A stretch of 64,000 nt of DNA from Cryptomeria japonica (GCF_030272615.1 NC_081412.1:104458796-104522795); one strand, 5' to 3'. Shown: positions 33,838 to 45,711, counted from the first letter of the stretch. Notes: generated by a model from the letters alone, not told the origin. Translations and numbers: made by a program.

Positions 33838-36800
33838 CCCCCTTTGGCATCAATGACAAAGGTTGTCAATGTGTCAATAGAGTTGTAGCCTCAACCTTGT
33901 AATTGGGTAGTTACAATTTGAAATAGATCTGCCAAAATCAAGTTTATACTCTCCATAAACTTCTTACTATCTCTTATTGCAGTCTCTATTCTTTGTAATG
34001 TACCGGTGAGGTGCTACATATGCTTTGTTGGTGTTCTCTGTCCCTATACAAGTGCCTCGGATATTTCCTTCCACATGAATGCTAGATAGTCCAATCTTGG
34101 ACTCAGTCTTAGTCAAAAGTTCTTTGCCTTATCCACTATTCTCTCCTTTTCTCTTCCTAGCTTAAGTAACTCTTCCTCAAAACTTGTTATCTTTTGTTCA
34201 AAAACTGATAATGTATCAGGTGAGTTAGCAAAACTATCTACAAGTTTATTGATTTCATCTTGTACCTTTCTTATCTTCTTATCTATGCCTACTATCAAAA
34301 AGTTTGTTTTGCAAGTATCTTTATAGAGAGTTTTAAATTCCTTTAATAAGTTGCATAGTTCTAGTAGAAGTGTGTCAAATTCCCTTGTACACTTCTTTAT
34401 CTGATTTTCAAATAATTTTTGCTTTTCAAGTTCAATCATATCCTTTAATGCCTCTTCCTTTATTTGCTCAATTATCACTATGTTCTTAGTGATGCTTTTG
34501 GACAAAATGTTAATTTGACTTAATGAATCTTTATTGTCTATATTGCAGTTAGGAGCTAGCCTCTTCAAAATTGGGATTGTGTCATCTATAGCTTTATAAG
34601 CTTGTGAACTACAATTTGTTATCCTTTTGATTGAATCTAAGAGTACTTCAGCTACATTAGTTGATTTATAGCCTGCTAATGATGAACTAACATTCTGAAC
34701 TTTGTCGGTGGAGGAAGTAACCAAGCTTGTTGTGACCTCTGGTAGGTCTATTTGTGTTTGCATTTCCTTAAGCAATGGTTTTTGTATTCTCCTATTGCCT
34801 ATTGTACTGTTTCTTCATGAATATGTTGTTGTACCTGTTCCAGAGCCTTTTGCTCTTCTTTTTTCTCTGTCTATGTCTGTTGTCCTGTGTTATCATCTGT
34901 CGGTTTCTCTTGTGTTTGATCATTTTTCTCAGTTACTAGTGGCTCACTAGCCATGTCTGTCTTACCAGTTGTATCTTTATCTACCACAATGTTGATCTTT
35001 TGTGTATCAACATTTACTGTGTATAAGACTTTAGGATTAGGATTGACAACCTCTACATCCATACTTTCTACTGTCGGTTGATCTTCTGTAGTTGTTGTTA
35101 CCGGTGAAGTAATCAAAGGAGGTGGGGGTAAGTTGTCTTTTAATTTAATACTAGGATGTCCACCAACTTTTCCTTTACCCTTGTCCTTGTCCTTCTAATA
35201 TACCTTTATAGGTTTGTGGCTCATGTACTCTTCATGTTTTTCTTTTTCAACTAGGAATATATCCCATGCATTTTCTGTTTCTTCAATTACCTCATTAACT
35301 CTTCCAACCATTAAAGCAATATGTCGGTGTGCAGTAGAGAATACTGACTGGTTGGCTTTTGCAATTAAATCATTTATCTCCTTAGGTGAGTTTACTGGGT
35401 AAACAGCTAGTAAATTTTCAATTTTGATTTTCTTATCAAGCTCTATAATAGGTTGTCTTCTTGCTTCCAGTCTTTTGAATAGTTCATCTGGTACTTCATC
35501 TATCACTTCCATCAAAAATTTCTTATACATGCCCATGTGCAAAATAACATTGTTTTCCACTTGTTCTTTTTCATCTATTGTCAGAGTGTCGTACACTTTC
35601 TTTATATTCTTTAGTTTCCCTTCCTCTGTAATTTCATTTAGCAATATGTCAAGAGGGGCCATGTTTTGTTTTGTCTTTTTCTTCTTTAGTGTCAATTTCT
35701 TCTTTGGTGTAGTCTTTTTAACTAGAGATCTCACTGCTGCTTGTTTCTGTCTAGGTCTCCTAGATAGAACTAGAAGGATCTCTTTTCCTTACAACTCTTT
35801 TGAAAGTTTTAAGAATGTCATTCTCTGAAGAAGTAGCTACCGGTGATAGGTGAGTTTCAAGCTGTAGAGTTCCTAACTCATCCTCAGTGATAACAATTTG
35901 TTTCAATACATCTTCTTTAATAGCCTTTGCCTGTCTAGAACCTCTTCTCACAACTACTTCAACCTTTTTCACTCTCTTCTTAGATTGTATTTGACTTTCT
36001 ATGGTTTTAGCACTACCAAATACTTCTTCCTTTGGTTCATTTGGTGCTTCCAGAAGTTCTTTAGCATAGGTTTTAATTATATGATCATCAGTCTCATAAC
36101 TCATCTCTGTTACCTAGATTGTTCTTAGGATGACTGCTTCCATCCAGATCTCACCCTTTTTAATTACAAAACATATATCATCCTTGTATTTGTCAATAAT
36201 CTTATGTGATAATCTGATTCTCTTCTTCATTTTGGCCTTAAGTACTTGAAAGTAGTCATTAATGTTTTTTTCCTTGTCTTCACCCATGTTATTCAATAGT
36301 TCTATTAACTATTTTCCTACCAGTATATCAAATCCAAGTTCTTTATACCCTATACCGGGAACCTGTTTAGTTATGTGTAGCATCAAGCATACAAGCAGAT
36401 TACCAAACCTAAAAGTTCCTTTCTTATCTTTCTTTATCTTGCCTATGTTGTCAATTAACTCATCTTTTAACCATTTACATATGTCAATTTTCACATTGTC
36501 TGTAATCATGTCATAAGCACTCTTAATGCATAAACTTGAAACTAGGTTGAGTCTATTTGCATTAGTAGCTTTACACCCTAAAATCAGGCTAACAAATCTC
36601 ACATTTGTATCTGTTACATCATTTACCCTCAAGGACCTTTTGTCTAATGTTGCACCAGTTAGTTTAGTTACTAGGTTATTTGAGACCTTCTTAGTCTTTT
36701 CTAGTCTTTTACCAATGGACAGTAACCCTGTGACAGCTTTCATAGCTTCCTTGATAATTTGATGAATTGCATCTAACTAGAAAAATTCACCATGTACCCT

Positions 36801-37151
36801 GCTTAAGACTATCCTAATCACATCCTTGGGAAATTCAAGAATGCAAAGGATTTCAGTAAATCTTACGGTTTCAATGATTTTATGTTCCGATTTTACATTC
36901 CCAGAATTATCACATATGACAGATTTATAAATTGTTTTAATCTCTTCATCTCGTAATTCCTCTATGTTGCAATGAATGTAAATTCTAGGATCTTCATCAT
37001 AAACAACTCCTTTTGGAATTTGAGAAAAAGCACCTACAGTGTCATCTTTCTTTGCTACCTTGGGAACTAGTTGAAATATGAGCCTAGGGCATTTTATAAC
37101 CTCAACTACAGTAGGGTTTTCTATATATTCAAGTGCAGAGGTGGATGCCAT
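33838..37151 (-). pseudogene. Element C ORF2: unrecognised globular plus coiled-coil protein
   Basis: About 1100 codons from ATG 37151 (MASTSALEYIENPTVVEV), 290 bp downstream of ORF1. The N-terminal part (to about 36100) looks globular, with hydrophobic segments such as FRFGNLLVCLMLHI. A middle part (about 36100-35200) contains a strongly basic run (KKKLTLKKKKTKQN) and helical segments. A Thr/Pro/acidic linker follows at about 35150-34860, then a coiled coil from 34775 (KQKLFENQIKKCTREF onward). In-frame stops lie near 36774, 36306, 36111 and 35757; frame changes occur near 35750 and 34800. The C-terminal coiled coil is homologous to ORF2 of A and B. I do not recognise the family. The position after Gag-like ORF1 suggests a particle or RNA-associated role, but that is inference. 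Confidence 0.6.
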
Positions 37152-37443
37152 GATGATAAATACCTTTTTCTACCTTAGGGTGAATTGATCGCTCAAAGTG
37201 TTCTTGCCTCTTTGCTTGAAATCCCTTAGCGCTCTTCAAATGTTTGAAATCTCAGTGAAGTGAAATGGAGCCAAAACCACAAATTTATAATGTTTATTTT
37301 CCACCTACCATATTTAATGTATGCCGGTTAAGTAGTCACTTAACATTGTCTACCGATATAGAAGTAATTTCCAACTTCTCATCTCTAACCGAGGGAATAA
37401 TAGAACATGTCATTAGATTGTCAAACCCTCAAAGATACTTTCT

Positions 37444-38574
37444 TCAATTTGATGAAGAACTTCCTTCCGGTGGAGCACTACTTTGTCCTTTCGATGGAGT
37501 ATTGATTGGTTCTACCGATGGAGTAATATTTCTAATATTTAGATTAGCTTTTCTAATCCATTGTTTTGAGAATTCTTTCTTAACCTGTTCAACTTTATCT
37601 TTACCTTTCAAGCTAGAACTTTTGTTGCATGCTAGAAATCCTTTGCTTCTATAGAATTTTGCAATATGTCCAATTTTGTTACATGCATAACAAGTCACAT
37701 TATTCTTCTGAATAGATTTTCCATAGCCTATGCTGGTTTGTGTTCTACATTGATTAAATAGGTGTCCAAATCTTCCACAAACATAACATCTCACATTCAT
37801 TACAATTTTCAGAGTTGTGACCAACTTTGTTGCATTTTGAACATTGACCGGTGGGTGTGTAGATATTTTGATAGTTTCTAGATCTACATTCATTTGCTCT
37901 ATGACCATACTTATTACAGTTAAAGCATTTTCCATTGAATTTATAAGCATTAGGTTGCCTTACCGATTTGCCATGATCCTATGTCTTTGCAGTATTGGAG
38001 CTTTCACCAACTTCAAAGCCAATTCCCGAAGTGTCACCTTTTGGTTTTTGATTCTTCAGCAAGTTACCAAGTTGCTCTGAGCTTTTCTTGATTTTTTCTT
38101 TATGTTGATTTGTAGTATCTATTCTCTTTCTAATACTTCTTTCTGTCTCATCAGTTCATTGGAGTCATTCTGAGTGTGCATCATATTTGTCTTTAACAAA
38201 TCATTTTCATAGCTAAGTCTTGTGTTTTCATTTGCAGCATCACTTAGTCTTCTAGTCAAATCTTCTTCATTCTTCTTTCTATCTTCAATTTCTTTACAAA
38301 ATCTCATAGTCATATCCTGCATCTCATTCTTTGCTGTCATGTTCTCTTATTTTAGCTTATCTATCATATCATTAAGAGATTCCTTTTCATCATTCTCATT
38401 TTGCATCTTTTCACAAAGTTCTCTTCTCTTGTTTCTTGAAATGGTAAGATTTTCTTGAAGTGCTTGAATGATATCCTGAGCTGCTTTTAGATCATCTTCT
38501 AATTTGATATTCTTTAGTTTCTCTGCATCATAATTTGAAAGAGTTTCTTCTAGTTGCTTCATCAGATTTTCCAT
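37444..38574 (-). pseudogene. Element C ORF1: coiled coil plus zinc knuckles
   Basis: ATG 38574 (MENLMKQLEETLSNYDAEKL) was chosen because the equivalent Met is conserved in A and B; upstream codons are primer site and LTR. Residues 1 to about 170 are heptad-rich coiled coil (EMQDMTMRFCKEIEDRKKNE). Four CCHC-type knuckles follow. The first two (CFNCNKYGHRANEC, CSKCNKVGHNSENC) and the last two (CYVCGRFGHLFNQC, CYACNKIGHIAKFY) lie in different frames, so at least one frameshift separates them. The last knuckle ends in Tyr, not Cys, in all three copies. The protein would bind nucleic acid and self-associate, a Gag-like role without a recognisable Copia Gag domain. Confidence 0.72.
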
Positions 38575-38632
38575 TTTTACCAATGTCAAGATTTTCCTCA
38601 AGCTGTCAGGCTTCTGAAAATAGAGGACCAAG

Positions 38633-38646
38633 CTCTGATACCAATT
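38633..38646 (-). other. Element C primer-binding site
   Basis: Minus AATTGGTATCAGAG next to the 5' LTR end, the tRNA-Met type also used by the Copia at 14558. Confidence 0.85.
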
Positions 38647-39411
38647 ATTAGGATTCCCACAAATATTGAGAGGGGGGGGTGAATCCGTATTTAACCGGTA
38701 TATAGAATTTCTTAACTTAAAACATGTAGAGCATATTATAACAGTGTACCGGTATGCAAGAAATAATGTAATAAACAAAATTAACAACAACCACATGAAA
38801 AATGCACCATAACACAATGATTTAACGAGGAAACCTAGTGTGGGAAAAACCTCGATGGGATTTGTGACCCACAATATTCACTTACTGGCCAATAAGAGAA
38901 TATTACTTACAAGAGGGGCCTGCACCTGCAGGAAGGCCAACTGCATAGAGCTCACTGACTTACAATGATGGATTATACAAATCCAGTATCTTGTACTACT
39001 TCAAAATAGCATCTTTAATGCTAGATCCAGTATCGGTTTCTACTCTGCCTCTTACTTAAACCCTTAACCTATATTTCACATAATAGGTCTGCCTAATATT
39101 TCTTCCTTTTGTTACTTTCTTCTTACTTACAAAATGTCTACAATGATCTATCTTATATATAAGAGTCATTTCACAATTTACCAAGTCGGCTTACAAAGTT
39201 TTTACAATAATAAACAAAATATAATATATCAAAAATCTTGTCGACCTCTATGCCAGTATGCTTCCTTTCTCTGTGCTGGTGTTGGTGGTCTGAGTGTGAT
39301 CTATTAATGCCAGTGTAATACCTTGCCAGTGCCATAGGATTGTAAGGTTGCCATCAATGACAAAACCTTCAATCACCTACAATGTCTCATTGGAGTGTGC
39401 ATATGCCAACA
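38646..39411 (-). repeat. Element C 5' LTR
   Basis: Plus-strand TATTAGGATTCCCAC at the left end and CATATGCCAACA at the right, 766 bp, matching 32886-33668. Confidence 0.9.
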
Positions 39412-41794
39412 TTTGGACCTCATCACCCATCTTATCTCCTCTGCCTCTTTTTCTATCCTTGTCAATGGTTCTCCATCTCCCTTCTTCCAAGATTCTAGAG
39501 GTCTAAGGCAAGGGGATCCTATTTCCCCCATCCTCTTCATTATTATGGCAAAATGTTTTGGAAGGACAATGGAAAATATGGTTTTGCAAGGCTCATTTAA
39601 GGGTCTCCAACCTTCCTCAGCTGATCTTGTTTGTTCTCATCGATAGTTTGTTGATGATACTATTATAATGGGGGAATCTAGTATCTTTGAAGCTAAAATC
39701 TTGAAGAGTACTCTTTGTAAGTTTGCTTCTGCTTCTGGTCAGCTAATTAACTAGACAAAAAGTGAAGTTTTCTTCATCAATTCCCTTGAGAGAAGACAAC
39801 AGAGAATCAGTAGAATCCTAGAGTTTAGGATTGCTGATCTTCCTGCTACCTACCTTGGTCTCCCCATGGGCACTACACCTACTGACTCCTTTTGGAGTTC
39901 TCTAGTGGACAAATTCCATAAAAAATTAGCTGGCTGGAAAGGAGCCCTCTTAAGTTAGGCTAGAAAGTGCCAACTACTTAAAGCTTCTCTTCAAAGTATT
40001 TTGATTTACGCTCTTAGTCTTTTCAGAATTCTAGTGAAGTATGTTGATGCAATCAAGAAAATTCAAAGAAGATTCCTATGGTCTGGGGTTGAGGACAAGA
40101 AAAGAATGTCTTTGGTGGCTTGGGACCAGGTCTGTAGACCAAAGAGCTAAGGAGGTCTGGGCCTGAGGAGAATTCGAACCTTGAATGAAGCTTTCCTATC
40201 CAAACAAGTATGGAGAATGTTTCATTTAGATACTGAATAGTGTAAAATTTGGTGAATTAAGTACTCTCTTCAGTCCTCCTCTCTTTCCTCTTTTATCAAT
40301 TCAGATCTCAGTATTAATGAATCCCACATATGGAATCATGCCTCTAAATGCAAAGAAAGTTTAGCCAAAGGACTGATCTGGAAAGTTGGAAATGGTAGGA
40401 AAGTTAAATTATGGGAGGATCCCTAGCTTTTTAATAAACCTTTGATAGAAATCAATGAATGGGCCCCCCATGCTCCCTCTTGTATTAGAAATTTTGGCTC
40501 CTTAGTTGCTGAGTACTGGGCTGGTAACAATTGGTAGAATATTGAAAGCATCCATCCAAGCCTTTCTAAGCTCAAGATCCATCTATCTACGGTCTGGTTG
40601 AATAAAGAGGTAGACTTCCTGATTTGGAAACATGATCCCAAAGGTACTTTAATTGTTTCCTCTATATATTGTGTCATGTCCCCCACCCCATCAGGTAATC
40701 CTTACTGGTCAAAAGCCTGGATTAAGGGTCTTACCCCCAAAATCAATTTCTTCTTTTGGACCATCCTCCAAAATAAAATCTTGACCCTTGACAACCTAAA
40801 AAGAAGAGGTTTTGCCTTCCCTAATAGATGCGCTATGTTCCTTCACAAAGAAGAGTCTATGGACCACCTTGACATCCACTATTTCTACTCAACCTCAGTC
40901 TGGGATAGATTTCTTAAAAGTTTTAGCATTGACTGGGTGTTTCCTAACACTATCAATGATCTATTTTCCTCTTGGAATATAAAATGGACTAACTCCTTTT
41001 TGAGATCTTTGTGGCAGCTATCTCTTCCTCACATCTTGTGGGGACTATGAAAAGAAAGAAATAATCAAATCTTTAGGGATGTCTCCTTCAATCAGGATAT
41101 TGTGTTCTAGAAAATTCAATGGGCAATTCTAGAAAATATAAGGATCATTGAGGGTCCTTGTTTCTCAAACAACTCTCTGGAATCAAATATCTTAAGTGCA
41201 TGGAATTTGAAGATTACCGACAGTTCTAACTCGAACCATAATAAAAGACTTGAAGCTAGATGGCAAACCCCTCCTTATGGTTGGTTCAAAGTTAATTTTG
41301 ATGGTGATGCCAAAGGTAACCCGAGTCCTTTAGGTTGTGGAGTTGTTCTTATAGATGACAAAAGAATTTGTAAGGAAATGGTTGTTGTCCCTATTGGAAC
41401 CGAAACTAACCATAAAGCTGAAGTAATGATAGCTCTCCAAGGTATCCTCCTTGCTAAAAAATGGAACTGTTCCAACCTATGGATTGAAGGGGAGTCAAAA
41501 AATATCATAAAATGTCTGAAGGGGATCTCAAAACCCTCATGGTCGATCAAAAATATAATCATCACTGCTATAGACCTTATTAGCACTTTAAAAAAAAACT
41601 ACATTTCCCACATTTACCGGGAGGCCAATGGCTCTGCTAACTAGGCTGCCAATGCGGTGGTTAATAAAGAGGAAATGATTACATGGATGGCAGAACAAGG
41701 ACTCCCCAAAAATGTCAGGCAAATCATTTTTAATGATCAATATAGAAGCACTCCAAAGATTCTTGATGGACAGGATAATAATGAAAAGGACTAA

Positions 41795-41951
41795 TTGGAG
41801 TACTTCAAGTCATTATAATAATGAAAGACTCACTCATTATAATACCTATGCCATTAGTTCCCATGCTTTCTAGGTAACTTTGATAGTTTTGAAAAGCTCT
41901 CCAGCTAATTTGCTCTACAAGTTTCAAAATTTGGCTTTGAATAGTGACAAC
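41795..41951 (+). other. LINE-2 ORF2-ORF3 spacer
   Basis: 157 bp without coding signal between the RNase H stop and the ORF3 ATG. No element boundary, duplication or LTR end is visible, so ORF3 is continuous with the LINE. Confidence 0.6.
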
Positions 41952-43658
41952 ATGGGTGGTAACAGGAGGCGATACGAACCAAGCAGCTACAAAGAATGGA
42001 AATAGAAGGAGGAGGTTTGGGGTATTTTGCAGAAGGGTGGTTTCTCAAAATTCATGGAGAGACTTCATGAACAAGATGGCACAGTCGCCAGTTTTTTGTG
42101 CAAAAACTGGAGAAAGGGTATGCTGAAAATGGGAGACCAGACTATTGAAACTGATGAAGATTTAATTGCCCATGCCATGGGCCTCACAAGAGAAGGTTGC
42201 AACTTCTACAGAGATAGGAAAGTTAGTAAAGAAGCTTTCAAAAGATACCTGGATACCGAGAAGTAGAAAAAATGACTGGTAAAGTTGAGAAAAACCTACT
42301 ACCCGCCTAGGGCTTTTGCCAAACCCTAGGGGGAGGTCCTCTTTGTTTTAATGCGCTATATCACATTAGATGGTAGGTTCAGAAAATTTTATGGTTATCA
42401 CTTTGTTCTGCTGAATCATTTTAGGTAGAATGAAAAGGTTAATTTACCTTATTTTCTGCTATGCTCGATGAATGCTACTATTAAGGCCTACAAAGAGAAC
42501 CCAATGGGGGATAATGCCATGCATCAAGGCCTAATGGTCCTTTTTTATGACCATCTCAAGGCCAACCAAATTGACCGGATGTAGCCCTCTATGGATTTTG
42601 AGGATGAGGGGTCTGACTCTACCTTCTCAATGGAAGAGGAGTCTGACAGTGACCCTTCGAGTGATATTGAGGATAGCATGGATGTTTCAGATTATGAAAG
42701 TGGGAAGAAGAGGAAACACATCAAAACAAGACCTTCTTCCTCTAAGGGAAAAAAGCCTAAAGGTAGATCCCAGATTAGCATTTCTTCAGAGGAGGAGGTC
42801 TCAGAAGACTTTGAGGAGGAGAACCCTCAAGGGTTGCTAAAGAGGAAGACAAAAGCTCATACCTAGACCAGGAAAAAGCACAAGAAGAAGGAGGAGATTG
42901 TTAAGGAACTGGAAGTCCACAAGCAGGTAAGGACCTTGGAAGCCAAACATAATCTAGAGAAAGTGACCATGGAAGATGCTCTTAGGTTTGAAGACACAAA
43001 TACTATCCAAGACACCCCTTAAAAGGAATAGGCAACCCCTGGTAAGGCGGACCCCCCTAACCCTCCTCCAGAGGGTATGTAAGGTTTCATGGATACTATG
43101 GAGTGGCTTATTAATGGTTACAAGAAAGTTGTGGACAAAAACAAAAAACTCTGAAATAGAGTTTTGATTTTGGAAACCATCAATACTGGGGAAGGGAAGA
43201 CCATGGCTAATTACATAGAGGACCTAAAAAGTACCATTACTAAAGCCGAAAACATAAGAGATGCCTTCAACCCCAGGTTTGAGAAAATAGAGAAGGATTT
43301 GCTTTATAGGAAAAATCTTGCTGATGCTAATGACCAAACTATCTCGGATACTGTTAGCATAGTAGGCAAAATTGAGAAGTGTCTGAAGAGCATTGCTGAA
43401 CAAAGTCTAAGCATCTTGAAGATTTTAGCTAACAACACCAACACTCTCATCAACAAACTGGATGAAGAAAAGGAAATCCTAAATATTGACTTGGATATTG
43501 AAGGAACAGGGGAAGTTCAAGGTCCCAGAACCCATACCAGAGGTAAAAAGAAGGAAAAGAAACCTAACAAGGACTTGGAACACCTCAAAGTTGTCGGGGC
43601 CACTTACGATGAGCTAGTGAAAAAGGCAGAGGACCTTTTGAAGAAAATAACTGTGTAG
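41952..43658 (+). pseudogene. LINE-2 ORF3: extra protein downstream of RNase H
   Basis: About 568 codons in one frame from ATG 41952 (MGGNRRRYEPSSYKEW) to TAG 43656-43658, with about ten in-frame stops and no frameshift. The N-terminal third looks globular: AHAMGLTREGCNFYRD, LMRYITLDGRF and VNLPYFLLCSM (about 42150-42480). It faintly resembles the 'putative plant transposon protein' domain, which has a similar LPYLM segment; this is from memory and unverified. The middle (about 42590-42870) is acidic and Ser-rich with KKRK. The C-terminal part (43164-43658) is predicted coiled coil (IEKDLLYRKNLADANDQ). It lies inside the LINE target duplication, so it moved with the element. Function unknown. 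Confidence 0.7.
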
Positions 43659-43828
43659 CGCCTTCTTTGTTTCTTTGTTGTTGTTTGTTTAGTTGTCCTT
43701 TTGGTTTGCTAGGTTTTTTGCCAGCCATTTTGTAAGCAGTTCTTAAGCACTGGACTTTTTGGTGTCTTATTTTAATCTCCTATGTTAAAGGTTTTGGGTC
43801 CTAAAAACCTATTTTTTTAATTAATCAG
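43659..43828 (+). other. LINE-2 3' UTR and tail
   Basis: T-rich 3' UTR ending CTATTTTTTTAATTAATCAG next to the target duplication. No poly(A) run is present. Confidence 0.6.
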
Positions 43829-43842
43829 AACATACACATAAA
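43829..43842 (+). other. LINE-2 target-site duplication, right copy
   Basis: AACATACACATAAA, identical to 29256-29269. Confidence 0.9.
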
Positions 43843-44641
43843 ATGGTAAATGGAGAAACATATAACATGAAGTAAATAAACCAGCCACATGAATGAACAC
43901 CATAACACACTAAATTTATACATGGAAAATCTCAAAGAGGAAAAACCATGGTGGGATTTGTGACCCACAATATCAATTCACTAGACATATCAAAGCTATT
44001 ACATAGCATAGGGGCCTGCACATGCAGGAGGCACACTTCCTAGAAAACACTTCTCAACACAAAAGAGTCTCACTGACTACAAGCTTCTGTTGAGATAAAA
44101 CAGGTAATGGTGAACTCACAAAATGCATTTGCAATGCCAAAAAGAGTTTCGGTTAAAGCTTTGTTCTGTACCGGTTCATAAACCATGAACCCTTCTACCA
44201 GTATCTCCTTTCCTCCAATAATTATTTACAAACCATCTAACAATCATTGCATGATATTACATTCACATACAAATGACCTACATACATATCCTTTGCATGA
44301 AATAGTTCTTCTACCTTGTCATATCCTAAAATGACCTAATAGACTGACTTATATACCCTTTACAAATAATATACCTTATGTCGAATTACAATACAAAATA
44401 TAATGAATGTCAGACCTATACAATAATTACAAAATGATTTTACAAATAAAACCTTTTGGATCCTAGATTGATGGCGGCTTCATTGAAGTGTTGGATGTTA
44501 GTGCTAGTGTTGGTGATGATCCTGAATGCTCCAATGTTGATATCCGGTAGTGTATGCCTCCAAATGTCGGTATATGCCTTCAATAGAGTCTTGTTTCTAT
44601 CAATGTCAATATATGAATCCAATGAGTGTCAATTGCCAACA
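43843..44641 (-). repeat. LTR1 of A, main part
   Basis: Continuation of the LTR begun at 29182. On the minus strand it starts TGTTGGCAATTGACACTC at 44641, directly after the PPT, and matches LTR2 throughout. Confidence 0.88.
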
Positions 44642-44660
44642 ATCTCCCCCTTTGGCATTG
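44642..44660 (-). other. Copy A polypurine tract
   Basis: Minus ATGCCAAAGGGGGAGAT before TGTTGG. The junction agrees base for base with that of the Copia element at about 20255-20279. A second tract, ATACCAAAGGGGGAGTG, lies near 44814-44832. Confidence 0.82.
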
Positions 44661-44949
44661 ATAGCAACACTCATGTGAAAAATGGATTCCCTGCCGGTTC
44701 AACTAAAACATGAAACATAAAACATGCTCCCCCTAAGTTGATTGAATTTGTCTGCAATATACTCAGTCGATATTCTCCCCCTAGGATTATATACATATTT
44801 TTCACATAATATACACTCCCCCTTTGGTATCAATGCCAAATACTGGTGAAAGAATTGAAAGAATAATTGTAGATTACTTTACCAGAGCTTGACCAATCTC
44901 AAAATTTCCGGATTAGTTTTCTCTAGAAATTGTACATAGGTATCCCAGC

Positions 44950-45711
44950 TGGTTTTGAATGTTTCAAATATGGATACAAGTTCACTCAGTAAATGTGCAA
45001 GTGTTCTTTCTCAGTGATTTCTGTCGGTGTAGGCTTCACAAGAATATGCATACATTCCCTCTTATGTACACCAAGTGAATCCAATCTTAGACTAACCAAA
45101 CCTCTAAGACTCCTTGCTCTCCAAATGATCTTGTCTCTTTCCTTTTCAAAAGAAAAACCTTGGAAAGTCAAAAAATTTCCATCAATAGAAGTTGTAATTG
45201 AAGTTAGTCCATCAAAAGAATTAAAAATATTAGCAATCTTTTCATGTAATTCCTTTAACCTCTTATCTATATTTGTTGTAAGAATCTCTATATTACAACA
45301 GATCCTGTAGATGTTAGTACACTATTTCAAAGAATTTTCAATGAGTACAATTTTATCTTTAACCTTCCTCTTCTCTGTCTCAATAATCTGGTCAAAGGTG
45401 GCTTTCTTGGCCAAAGTAAATCTTTCAAGTGTTTTCTTGTCAAAAATCTACTACAATGATTGAAAGTTTTTAGATATGTACTCTGTTAATGCCTTAAGCT
45501 TGCCGGAAGAGCTTGCTTCATTTTCAATCACACAATCAAGAATCAATCTATGCAAAACTATTATTGATTGATCTATTATTCCTTTGTCTGCAGATCCTTT
45601 TTTCATTAGCAATTTGGGGAACTTCCTTGAAAATAGGCCTAAGCCTATCCTAAAATTCAACAACAATGGGATTTGCGATGAAAGTAGGAGCAAATGATGA
45701 TCAGATTCCAT
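44950..45711 (-). pseudogene. Copy A ORF2 (shortened form)
   Basis: Minus-strand frame from about 45711. The N-terminal region is frame-disturbed relative to B (which keeps MASGSSSAPTFIANP). FSRKFPKLLMKKGSADKGI and KLKALTEYISKN follow, then a helical C-terminal part with NIDKRLKELHEKI and FEKERDKIIWRARSLRGL (about 45300-44990). It is homologous to the C-terminal coiled coil of element C ORF2 but lacks C's long middle. Stops interrupt near 45451 and 45324. Function unknown. Confidence 0.55.

Larger units (their letters stand above)
32886..39411 (-). mobile_element. Element C: full-size non-autonomous Copia-like element
   Basis: 6526 bp on the minus strand, flanked by perfect TTTGG duplications (32881-32885 and 39412-39416). 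LTRs are 783 bp (32886-33668) and 766 bp (38646-39411). The primer site (minus AATTGGTATCAGAG, 38633-38646) and the PPT (minus CAAAGGGGTAGAT, beside 33668) are in place. Internal ORFs: coiled coil plus zinc knuckles (38574-37444) and a long unknown protein (37151 to about 33838). No RT, integrase, protease or RNase H motif was found. It interrupts the LINE-2 RT, so it is the youngest insertion in this stack. Confidence 0.88.
31051..41794 (+). pseudogene. LINE-2 ORF2: endonuclease-RT-RNase H, interrupted by element C
   Basis: Starts MKIISWNIRGLNNP. Endonuclease motifs: IQEAKMS (about 31150), GDFN (31462-31473) and GSDHFPI (about 31713-31730). CIWLKEGDRNTRFFH (about 32105) precedes RT, which begins about 32400 (KVPGPNGFP, FRPISLCN). 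A small deletion near 32718 shifts the frame, and element C (32886-39411) follows within FSSRVL/DLITHL. RT continues with LRQGDPISPILF and FVDD (about 39647). zf-RVT lies about 40700-41000. RNase H has FDGDAKGNPSPLGCG (about 41300) and KAEVMIAL (about 41415), but EGES and GSAN stand where Asp residues are usual. Many stops correspond to Gln, Arg or Trp positions of the family. Confidence 0.87.
29270..43828 (+). mobile_element. LINE-2: three-ORF L1-like LINE
   Basis: Plus-strand non-LTR element inserted into LTR1 of A, bounded by a perfect 14-bp duplication. Without element C it is about 8.0 kb. It contains ORF1 (29294-31048), ORF2 (31051-41794) and an additional ORF3 (41952-43658), followed by a 170-bp 3' UTR. 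Only 24 bp precede the ORF1 ATG, so the 5' UTR is short or truncated. The 3' end (CTATTTTTTTAATTAATCAG) is not a poly(A) tail. Its family is that of LINE-1, judging from the shared PGLPLEY and endonuclease motifs. Confidence 0.87.

Noticed and set aside
35424-35828. Plus-strand 134-codon ORF rich in Phe and Ser
   Set aside because: Antisense of element C ORF2, whose Lys/Glu-rich coding strand produces Phe/Ser-rich complements.
42346-42356. Isolated AATGCGCTATA near ORF3 as a member of the 21-bp array
   Set aside because: A single occurrence without a partner 21 bp away; chance match.
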